DNA of 64,000 bases from Stenomitos rutilans HA7619-LM2 (GTDB lineage: Bacteria; Cyanobacteriota; Cyanobacteriia; Leptolyngbyales; Leptolyngbyaceae), in NCBI GenBank assembly GCA_019358945.1, contig JAHHIE010000003.1, positions 186,001-250,000 of the forward strand, in the 5' to 3' direction. Under the pieces are notes generated by a model, which saw nothing but the letters and a program-made list of their open reading frames with translations, did no database searches and had not been told where the DNA came from. A program made the position numbers and the translations under genes. Below, one piece after another: positions 40,393 through 48,329 of this stretch (positions are counted from its first letter, which is position 1; each line of letters starts with the position of its first letter).

Positions 40393-43335
40393 ATGTACTC
40401 TTCGACTGCGAAACCATCACACGATGCAGAAGCACAGGCTGCAACCGCTTCTCTGAGCGAGGCAACGCTGAGAACATCCCTCACTATGCTTCAGCAGGTG
40501 GTCAATCACTTACCACAAGCCATTGCCTGGAAAGACAAAGACGCTGTTTTTCGAGGCTGCAATCAGGCATTTGCACAGGCTGTAGGACTCAATCACCCCC
40601 TCGAAATTGTGGGCAGAACTGCCAGCAATATGCAGTGGCAAAACCATCCTGCCTCGTTTTTGCACGATCGCGATCATCCCCTCATGGAGCAAAAGCAGGC
40701 GGAGTATCACCGTTTGGAGGTGTTACCCCATGCAGAACCACCCATTTGGCTGGATGTGAGTCGGATCTCACTCTGTGATGAACACGGCACCTGTACAGGC
40801 ATGCTGGCTGTCATTGAAGAAGCCACCGATCGTCAGCAGGCCGAAGAAACGCTGCGTCAGAGTGAAGCGACCAATCGTGCTTTGATTAATGCCGTTCCCG
40901 ATTTGCTGTTTCGGATTGGACGGGACGAAACCTACCTGGATGTGCAGAGCAGCGAAAGCTTTAAAGTGCTTAATCCCGATCAATTGACGGTTGGGGCAAA
41001 GATTAGCAACTCGCTACCCCCCGCCCTTGCCCAGCAAAGGATGCACTACGTCCAGAAAGCGCTTAACACGGGTGAACTGCAAATCTATGAGCAAGAGCTG
41101 GTGATTGATGATGTTGTGAAGTATGAAGAAGTTCGCATTGTGCCATGCCAAACAGACGAAGTGATGGCGATGGTGCGCGACATCACCGATCGTAAGCAAG
41201 CCGAAGCCTCTTTGAAACTAACTCAATTCGCGGTCGATCATGCGGCTGATACGATTTGGTGGGTAGAAGCTGATGGCAGCATTTGTTATGTTAACGATAC
41301 GGCCTGTCGGGATCTGGGCTATCCTCGTGAGGACATTTTGGGCAAGCGGGTTTGCGACTTTGCTGTAGACCTGCCGCCAGAAGCGTGGGCATCGCACTGG
41401 CACGAGCTAAAAGAACGCGGATCATTCACGTTTGAAACGCGTAATCAGCGCAGAGACGGCACAATCTATCCAGTCGAGGTCACTGTTAACTACATTGAGC
41501 TAAACGGTAAAGAACTCAACTGTGCGTTGGTGCGCAACATTACCGATCGTAAACGGTCAGAAGACGCTCTGCGCTTAACTCAATTTGCCGTCGATCGAGC
41601 GGCTGATCCGGTCTGGTGGGTGGAACCGAGTGGTGTGGTCTTTTATGTAAATGATGCCGCTTGCAAAGATTTGGACTACCCCCGTGAAGTGATCGTAGGT
41701 AAACGAGTTTTTGACTTTAATCCAGCTTTTCCACCTGAAGCATGGGCTGAGCACTGGCAACATTTGAAACAGCAAGGTTCATTTAAGCTGGAAACGCTTA
41801 ACCAGCGAAAAGACGGCACGATCTATCCGGTTGAAGTAACGGTTAACTACCTTGAGTTAAATGGCAAGGAGTTCAACTGCGCGTTTGTGCGGAATATTAC
41901 TGATCGCAAACAAGCCGAAGCGGCTCTGCGTGAATCAGAGCACCAGATGCGGGAGCAAGCCCATCGCGAACGTCTGCTGAATCGTCTGGTTGGCCGCATT
42001 CGGGATTCTCTAAACTTTGACACGATTCTCGAAACAACCTTGCAAGAAGTGCAGAACTTTACGGAAGCCGATCGCTGTCAGTTTTCCTGGTACGACCCCA
42101 ACCGTGAAGAGAGCTACTGGGAAGTCGTTAAAGAAACTCGCTACGCGCATTTGCCGAGTTTGGTCGATCGCTATCCTGTTTCCCCCACATCTCCACTTCT
42201 CGTGCAGCTTCTAGACCTGCAAATCCTGCGGGTTGACAATATCGATACGTTACCGGAGTCAAGCTTGCTGCGCTTTATGCAGCGGTTTGGCTACAAAGCA
42301 ATGCTGGCGATTCCTGTGCGGATGCAATCTGGGTTGCTAGGCACTATCTTTTGCTGCAACAGTGCTACAGCACAATGCTGGTCAGATAGCGATATCGAAC
42401 TGATTGAGGCCGTGATCGCGCAATTGGCGATCGCCCTTACGCAAGCAGAACTGTATACCCAAAGCCGCAGCAAGGCGCAAGAACTGGAGCAGGCATTGCG
42501 GGAGTTGCAAGCAACCCAAACCCAGATGGTGCAAAGTGAAAAGATGTCCAGCCTGGGTCAGCTCGTGGCAGGTGTTGCTCACGAAATCAACAATCCTGTC
42601 AACTTTATCTACGGCAACCTCAATCACGCCACTGTTTATACTCAGGATTTGCTGCACCTTATCCGACTGTATCAGCAGCACTATCCAGCGCCTTTGCATG
42701 AGATTCAAACTGCCGCTGACGCGATCGACCTGGATTTTTTACTCGAAGATCTGCCAAAGTTATTGGCTTCTATGAAAATGGGAGCCGATCGCATTCAAAA
42801 AATTGTGCTGGCACTCCGCAACTTCTCCCGTATGGACGAAGCCGAGGTCAAGCAGGTCGATATCCACGAAGGGATCGACAGCACTTTGATGATTTTGCAG
42901 AGCCGACTGAAAGGCAAAGCTGGACACACTGATATCGAGGTTATCAAACGTTACGGGCCACTGCCCCAGATCGAGTGTTACCCTGGGCAACTCAATCAGG
43001 TGTTTATGAACATTCTCTCGAACGCGATCGACGCTGTAGAAGAATCCGTTACGGGCGATCGTCAACCAAGCATCCGCATTCAAACCGAACAGGCCGATAG
43101 ACAGTCGATCGCGATCAAAATTTCTGACAACGGTTGTGGCATGACTCAGGTACAACAGCAACGACTGTTTGATCCCTTTTTCACCACGAAGCCTGTGGGT
43201 AAGGGAACAGGACTGGGGCTGTCGATCAGTTATCAAATTGTGGTGGAAAAACATGGCGGTACGCTCACCTGCTTCTCAGCCCAGGGAGAGGGCACCGAGT
43301 TCTGCATTGAAATTCCGATGCAGAACTTGGTCTAG
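40393..43335 (+). CDS. Multi-PAS/GAF histidine kinase
   Basis: A 980-residue sensor kinase. Four PAS domains occupy about residues 30-510, with linkers carrying ITDRKQAE-type sequences. The third and fourth (beginning LTQFAVD, ending VRNITDRK) are near-identical tandem duplicates. A GAF domain (VGRIRDSLNFDTILETTLQE, then ADRCQFSWY) follows at about 530-690. A coiled linker leads to the HisKA domain with GVAHEINNPVNFIYGN, phospho-His730. The ATPase domain has NILSNAIDAV, DNGCGM and GTGLGLSISYQI. No membrane span and no receiver domain. ATG 40393 has GAAGG close upstream. No response-regulator gene is adjacent. Confidence 0.92.
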   Translation: MYSSTAKPSHDAEAQAATASLSEATLRTSLTMLQQVVNHLPQAIAWKDKDAVFRGCNQAFAQAVGLNHPLEIVGRTASNMQWQNHPASFLHDRDHPLMEQKQAEYHRLEVLPHAEPPIWLDVSRISLCDEHGTCTGMLAVIEEATDRQQAEETLRQSEATNRALINAVPDLLFRIGRDETYLDVQSSESFKVLNPDQLTVGAKISNSLPPALAQQRMHYVQKALNTGELQIYEQELVIDDVVKYEEVRIVPCQTDEVMAMVRDITDRKQAEASLKLTQFAVDHAADTIWWVEADGSICYVNDTACRDLGYPREDILGKRVCDFAVDLPPEAWASHWHELKERGSFTFETRNQRRDGTIYPVEVTVNYIELNGKELNCALVRNITDRKRSEDALRLTQFAVDRAADPVWWVEPSGVVFYVNDAACKDLDYPREVIVGKRVFDFNPAFPPEAWAEHWQHLKQQGSFKLETLNQRKDGTIYPVEVTVNYLELNGKEFNCAFVRNITDRKQAEAALRESEHQMREQAHRERLLNRLVGRIRDSLNFDTILETTLQEVQNFTEADRCQFSWYDPNREESYWEVVKETRYAHLPSLVDRYPVSPTSPLLVQLLDLQILRVDNIDTLPESSLLRFMQRFGYKAMLAIPVRMQSGLLGTIFCCNSATAQCWSDSDIELIEAVIAQLAIALTQAELYTQSRSKAQELEQALRELQATQTQMVQSEKMSSLGQLVAGVAHEINNPVNFIYGNLNHATVYTQDLLHLIRLYQQHYPAPLHEIQTAADAIDLDFLLEDLPKLLASMKMGADRIQKIVLALRNFSRMDEAEVKQVDIHEGIDSTLMILQSRLKGKAGHTDIEVIKRYGPLPQIECYPGQLNQVFMNILSNAIDAVEESVTGDRQPSIRIQTEQADRQSIAIKISDNGCGMTQVQQQRLFDPFFTTKPVGKGTGLGLSISYQIVVEKHGGTLTCFSAQGEGTEFCIEIPMQNLV

Positions 43336-43539
43336 CACCAGAACGGTGATGATGCCTGGTTCAAGCCTCCAAGGTTTGCATAAGCCCTAACCTTCTAAGG
43401 CATCCCTTTAAAAGCGCCGCTTCAAGCCGTAAGATTCCTACTTTTAGCAGTCGGTTCTCACTACCGCAGGACAGACGCAACCCTGGCATGTGCTATCTAC
43501 AGTGAAAATGTGCCTTTATGGTTGAGGAACGGTTTGGCT

Positions 43540-44256
43540 ATGGCAACTCAAGACAACAACGGGGCTGATGCCTTCGCAAAACGGGCAGAGCGGACTTCTC
43601 AAGCGCTTGTAGATACGTTAAATAAAGCGACAACGGCTGCGGGAGAAGTCTTTGGCACCTCACTCCACGACTTTTTGGCGCAAGGCACTGAAACGGTTGG
43701 CAAAGTCGTGACACCCATTGTCTCAAACCCATTCATCAAATTTGCGACCAAAGTTCCTGGTGTAAGCTGGCTCATGGCAGCGCTAGGGCAGGTAGATGTT
43801 GATGCGGTTCAACGTGATGTCGCGGTTTTAAGACGCGACTATCCGCTGGATGATGATGCGGCGTTAGCTCAGCGAGTCATTGCTGATACTGCCTGGAAAG
43901 CAGCAGGCATCGGCTTAGCGACCAATTTTATTCCTCCACTGGCGCTGATGCTATTTGCGGTTGACTTTGGGGCGATCGCGGCGCTTCAGGCAGAGATGAT
44001 CTATCGCGTTGCGGCAATTTATGGCTTTTCGCCCACCGACCCAACCCGACGTGGTGAGGTACTCACACTCTGGGGTGTGTCCACTGGCAGCTCGGAAGCG
44101 GTCAAAGTTGGGCTTAGCGTCGTTGAGTTGGTACCTGTTGTGGGTGCCGCCGTTGGTAGTGTGGGGAACGCAGCGATTCTATACGCTCTGGGCAATGTTG
44201 CCTGTCGCTTTTATGAGGCAAAGCGTAGAGCCGTTGTAGCAGAAGGTGGCAAATGA
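43540..44256 (+). CDS. EcsC/DUF697-like membrane-associated protein
   Basis: A 238-residue protein. The N-terminal third is polar and helical (AFAKRAERTSQALVDTLNKA). The rest has three or four weakly hydrophobic segments (AAGIGLATNFIPPLALMLFA, FGAIAALQAEMIYRVAAIYG, SVVELVPVVGAAVGSVGNAA), with the order typical of EcsC-family and DUF697 proteins. The frame opens at 43510; ATG 43540 follows GAGGAA. Role unknown; EcsC-type proteins affect secretion or ABC-transporter activity in Bacillus. Monocistronic. Confidence 0.65.
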   Translation: MATQDNNGADAFAKRAERTSQALVDTLNKATTAAGEVFGTSLHDFLAQGTETVGKVVTPIVSNPFIKFATKVPGVSWLMAALGQVDVDAVQRDVAVLRRDYPLDDDAALAQRVIADTAWKAAGIGLATNFIPPLALMLFAVDFGAIAALQAEMIYRVAAIYGFSPTDPTRRGEVLTLWGVSTGSSEAVKVGLSVVELVPVVGAAVGSVGNAAILYALGNVACRFYEAKRRAVVAEGGK

Positions 44257-44269
44257 TAGAGGGAGCAGG

Positions 44270-44350
44270 TAAAAGGCAGAGGGCAAAAGGTAGAAGGCAG
44301 GAGAGAGGGAGTTGGGAGTGGGGGAGCTAGGGAAGCAGGGGAAGGCGGAA
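44270..44350. repeat. Purine-rich repeat tract
   Basis: G/A-rich imperfect repeats such as GGCAGAGGGCAAAAGGTAGA and GGGAGTTGGGAGTGGGGGAG. They resemble the pyrimidine tract at 40180-40268 read on the other strand. Intergenic, no coding potential. Confidence 0.55.
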
Positions 44351-44479
44351 ATTTAACTCAAAACTCAGAACTCAGAACTTCTACCCTGATCGCTGACTAT
44401 TCAAAACGTCATAAGCGCTTTGAGACTGCCGTAGAATAGGGTGCTGACTCCTGTAGAACGGGATGCATTCACTCCACCT

Positions 44480-46099
44480 ATGGCTGTACGTCGATCGCCC
44501 TTCCTCAAGCGTTGCCTCATGTTTTGCCTTTGCTGGCTGTTGGCAGTGAGTTGTCAGCGCGCTACGCCTGAGTTGCGATCGCCAACGGCAGGGAGCGGGC
44601 GCATTACGCTCGGCACCACCTCAACGATCAACACGCTTGATCCAGCCGATGCTTATGGCACGTTTCCGGGGAGTTTGCTGTACAACCTGAGCGATCGCCT
44701 TTACACCTACAAGCTTGGCACAACTGACTTAGAGCCACAGTTGGCGTCGGCTTTACCAACAGCCAGTGCCAATGGGTTACTCTACACGGTGCCTCTGCGA
44801 AAAGGCGTTGTGTTTCATGATGGCACTCCGTTTAATGCCAAAGCAATGGCGTTTTCTCTCCAGCGCTTCATTCAAAATGGGGGATCACCGTCTTTTCTGC
44901 TATCAGATTTAGTCGCAGCGGTTGAGCCAGCGGCTGAGTATGAGTTGACCATTAAATTAAAAAAGCCCTTTGCCGCTTTTCCGTCCCTGCTGGCGTTTTC
45001 GGGTGCCTGTGCCGTGTCTCCCAAGGCGTATGAAATTAAAGCGGGAGCGTTCAACCCGGCAACGTTAGTTGGCACAGGGCCTTACAAATTGGTGAAGTAC
45101 GGCACCGACCTCATTCGCCTAGATGCGTTTGAGCAATATTGGGGCGCAACGCCTGCCAATAAGGGACTAGATATTCAGTTTTTCTCCAGCCCATCAAATT
45201 TATACAACGCCTTTCGCACGGGTGCAGTGGATGTGGCGTATCAGAATTTGGCGATCGATCACATCCGTAACCTGCAACAGGGCGCAGCGCCCAATGGTTG
45301 GCAAATCATTGAGAAAGCAGGTAGCGGTATTGATTACCTGACGCTCAATCTCAAATCGCCACCGCTCGATCAACTGGAAGTGAGACAGGCGATCGCGGCC
45401 ATGATGGATCGGCCTCTCCTGCAAGATCGTATTTTTCAGGGACAGATTGATCCCCTCTACAGCCTGATCCCCACCACATTAGAAGAGCAAACGCCTGTTT
45501 TCAAAGCGCAGTACGGTGACAGCAATGTGAGCAAAGCCACTGCCTTTCTGACTAAGGCTGGCTACTCTTCAGCAAAGCCACTGAAGGTCGAGTTCTGGTA
45601 TCGATCGAACCTCACGAATGATCAACTGGCTGCCATTACGCTTAAAGCTGCCGCTAAAAAACGGTTAGGCGGTCTTATGCAAATTGACCTTAAAAGCATC
45701 GAATCTACCAGCGCCTATAAGAATCTTGACAAGGGCATTTATCCGATGTTTTTGCTCGATTGGACTCCCGATTTTCTGGACGCAGATAACTACATTCAAC
45801 CGTTTTTAGAATGTGCTAAAGGGTCAGCCGCCGAAGGGTGTACCGATGGTTCGAGCTTTTTGCAAGGCTCGTTTTACTACAGCGATCGAGCCAATCAACT
45901 CATCGATCAAAGCCGCAAAACCCAGAATCCTGAAACACGAAAGCAACTCTTTATGGCACTACAAGATCTGCTAGCTCAAGATGTGCCTTTTATTCCCCTC
46001 TGGCAAAACAAAGACTATTTATTTGTTCAAAAATGGATTCAAGGAGCCAGCTTAGAAGTAACGCAGAAAGTTCCCTTTTGGACGCTGCGGAAGGCGTGA
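44480..46099 (+). CDS. ABC transporter substrate-binding lipoprotein, family 5
   Basis: A 539-residue SBP_bac_5 type protein that binds peptides or similar solutes in the periplasm. A lipoprotein signal is visible (LMFCLCWLLAVSC, lipobox LAVSC). The mature part has GRITLGTTSTINTLDPADAY, YTVPLRKGVVFHDGTPFNAK and a C-terminal PFIPLWQNKDYL, as in DppA/OppA relatives. The frame opens at GTG 44441; ATG 44480 is better. No permease or ATPase gene is adjacent, so it would use a transporter encoded elsewhere. The ligand is not predictable. Confidence 0.88.
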   Translation: MAVRRSPFLKRCLMFCLCWLLAVSCQRATPELRSPTAGSGRITLGTTSTINTLDPADAYGTFPGSLLYNLSDRLYTYKLGTTDLEPQLASALPTASANGLLYTVPLRKGVVFHDGTPFNAKAMAFSLQRFIQNGGSPSFLLSDLVAAVEPAAEYELTIKLKKPFAAFPSLLAFSGACAVSPKAYEIKAGAFNPATLVGTGPYKLVKYGTDLIRLDAFEQYWGATPANKGLDIQFFSSPSNLYNAFRTGAVDVAYQNLAIDHIRNLQQGAAPNGWQIIEKAGSGIDYLTLNLKSPPLDQLEVRQAIAAMMDRPLLQDRIFQGQIDPLYSLIPTTLEEQTPVFKAQYGDSNVSKATAFLTKAGYSSAKPLKVEFWYRSNLTNDQLAAITLKAAAKKRLGGLMQIDLKSIESTSAYKNLDKGIYPMFLLDWTPDFLDADNYIQPFLECAKGSAAEGCTDGSSFLQGSFYYSDRANQLIDQSRKTQNPETRKQLFMALQDLLAQDVPFIPLWQNKDYLFVQKWIQGASLEVTQKVPFWTLRKA

Positions 46100-46239
46100 A
46101 GAGGGCAGAAGGAAGGCTAAAGGATTTAGCTTGCTTCCCGAAGGGTCTGCTTAAAAGCTGACGGCTGACCGCTGATAGCTGTGTTATCACTCAAAACTTA
46201 AGACTTCTCCGCTGACCGCCAAACGCCAACTTCGCCTGG

Positions 46240-47361
46240 TTAGTGCATGCTTTCACTCACTGGATAGAAATAAAACGCCAGCGCTAAAACGGCGTAGGCT
46301 GCCAGTAAGAGCGTTCCTTCCAGCCAGTTCGATCGCCCGTCTGAACTAATAGAATTGGCAATTAGCACTGCTACCACGACGGCCACGAGTTCAAAGGGGT
46401 TGAAGTCGAGATCCATCGGTTGCCCCATTAGCCAACCTGCAATCACAAGAATAGGCGCGACGAATAGCGCAATCTGCATACTTGATCCCACTGCAACTGA
46501 CACAGACAGATCCATTTTGTTTTTCATAGCAACCGTAACAGCAGTCGCGTGTTCGGCGGCATTACCGACGATCGGTAGCAAAATGACTCCTGTAAACAGC
46601 GCTGTCAGTCCCAGTCGTTCTGTGGCCGCTTCCAACGTATGCACCAGTAACTCTGACTCAAGGGCAACCAAGAGGGTACAGGCAAGCAGCACGACAACCC
46701 AGAAGCGGGTGTTGACTGTATTGCGAGGATGCTCTGACGGTGTAGGTTCGCTGGCTGCATCAGCTTCTTGTTGAGCGATCCCCGCATCGTAGAGGTATGT
46801 ATGCGTGCGCATGGAAAAAAGTAACGTTAAACCATACACGACCATCAGAACGATAGCCACCGCAACTGAAAGCCTCTGAAGCGTTGGCTCATCAATACTT
46901 TTAGACGAAATGTGCAGAGCCGTTGGCAACAGAATGGCGATGACTGCCAAATTCATGGAAGACGCGTTAACTCTTGCGATCACAGATTGAAAGGTTTGCT
47001 CTTTGTACTTCAAGCCGCCCAACAGCATTGATAGGCCCATGACCAACAGCAGATTGCTAATGATGGAACCCGTGATGCTGGCTTTGACCACGCTGACCAA
47101 CCCTGATCTCAACGCTACTAGCGCAATGATGAGTTCAGTTGCATTACCAAAAGTCGCATTGAGCAACCCTCCTAGTGAGGCACCGACCACGATCGCAATT
47201 TCTTCCGTTGCTGTGCCCATCCAGGCAGCCAGCGGAACAATGGCTAGCCCTGCGGTGATAAAAACAACCAGCGATCCCCAATGGAAAAACTGAGCCGCGA
47301 TCGAGATGGGCACAAAACCCAATAACCCAACAAAGACAACGTTTTTAAACGACATGATCAT
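46240..47361 (-). CDS. cax: Calcium/proton exchanger (CAX family)
   Basis: A 373-residue antiporter with about eleven membrane helices. The two inverted halves each have the CAX signature: GASLGGLLNATFGNATELII in the first and LLPIVGNAAEHATAVTVA in the second. It would export Ca2+ in exchange for H+. A short acidic segment between the halves (QQEADAASEPTPSEHPRN) matches the central acidic loop of the family. Start ATG 47361 is chosen; the frame opens upstream at 47409 and ATG 47355 is another option. Transcribed alone. Confidence 0.92.
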   Translation of the reverse strand: MIMSFKNVVFVGLLGFVPISIAAQFFHWGSLVVFITAGLAIVPLAAWMGTATEEIAIVVGASLGGLLNATFGNATELIIALVALRSGLVSVVKASITGSIISNLLLVMGLSMLLGGLKYKEQTFQSVIARVNASSMNLAVIAILLPTALHISSKSIDEPTLQRLSVAVAIVLMVVYGLTLLFSMRTHTYLYDAGIAQQEADAASEPTPSEHPRNTVNTRFWVVVLLACTLLVALESELLVHTLEAATERLGLTALFTGVILLPIVGNAAEHATAVTVAMKNKMDLSVSVAVGSSMQIALFVAPILVIAGWLMGQPMDLDFNPFELVAVVVAVLIANSISSDGRSNWLEGTLLLAAYAVLALAFYFYPVSESMH

Positions 47362-48329
47362 GCAGCCAGAACGGTGACAGGTAAATGAAACACTAGGGCG
47401 CGTCATCAATTAAGCTCGATAATCTTGAGGTGACAGCATTGCCGCGACCGTCCTCACAAACGAGGCTAGAAGCTGGAGCCGTTGCTGCAAGTCATGCGTA
47501 TGAGTCATTGATGACAGCCCTAGTTTAGACTCAACATTGAAGCACGAAGCGCAATTGCGGAACTTACAGCCAGTTTCATTTGGATTCACCACGCCCTAAA
47601 CCCTAAACTCCACACCATCTCCAATCAGACCGTGGCTGATTGGAAAGAGAACTGCGTACATCACGTAACAGTGTTTGTACTTTGCCATCCGAACCGCAAA
47701 CTCTTGTAATGAAAGCTTAAGTTACTGTTAAGCCTGACGCTGACTTGCGGTTGAATCGATTATGGTGCAAAAGCTTTTTTACTACTTGGGAAAAGAGGAA
47801 TTCTAAGTTGCACTTAATTTTGACACTAGGCTAGACAGCGCTGAGGTAGCATCAGGTTTGACCAGACAAATTGTGTTGCTTGTCATAGCCTGCCCCGTAC
47901 CAAACAAGGCCTCCCAATCCCTAGCATAGATTTGATGAAGCTGGTCCAGTGTGGGATAGAATTGATCCCCGGTTTTCTACTCTTTTGGTTAGATAGATTT
48001 TTTGTCTTCACTTGCTAAGGTTAGCGTCGCTAGAGTTTTCTATCCTGTCGGTGGTACGCGTGTATGCAGCCTTCAGAACAATCTTCACACCGTCGATCGC
48101 CTTTCTCTTAGTGCTCGGTTGTACGTCAGTGGAGTTGCGCGTCTGTTCAACCCAGCGCTACCCAGACGTGATCCCCAAACTGTTCTAGCAAGCAAAGCAT
48201 TCTTAAGAACCTTAAAAACGTCTTTTAGGCTGAACCATGTTGCGGCATTCGTTAGCATCTTTTACTAACGGTTTCCCGTTGATGATGCACGTTTAGGCCG
48301 CGACTCCTAACCTCTTGGGATTTTCTCAC
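47362..48329. other. Long divergent intergenic region
   Basis: About 970 bp between the calcium exchanger and the GH57 gene. No credible gene, tRNA or clear repeat is present. A small frame starting at TTG 48002 encodes unconvincing protein, and another on the minus strand near 47410-47508 encodes about 32 residues without a ribosome-binding site. The length suggests long leaders or several promoters. Confidence 0.5.

Noticed and set aside
47410-47508. A small minus-strand frame beside the calcium exchanger
   Set aside because: It encodes about 32 residues (HTHDLQQRLQLL...) without a ribosome-binding site; only the close spacing to the exchanger gene favours it.
48002-48268. An 88-residue frame upstream of GH57
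   Set aside because: It opens at TTG, lacks a ribosome-binding site and has no family-like sequence. More likely leader DNA.
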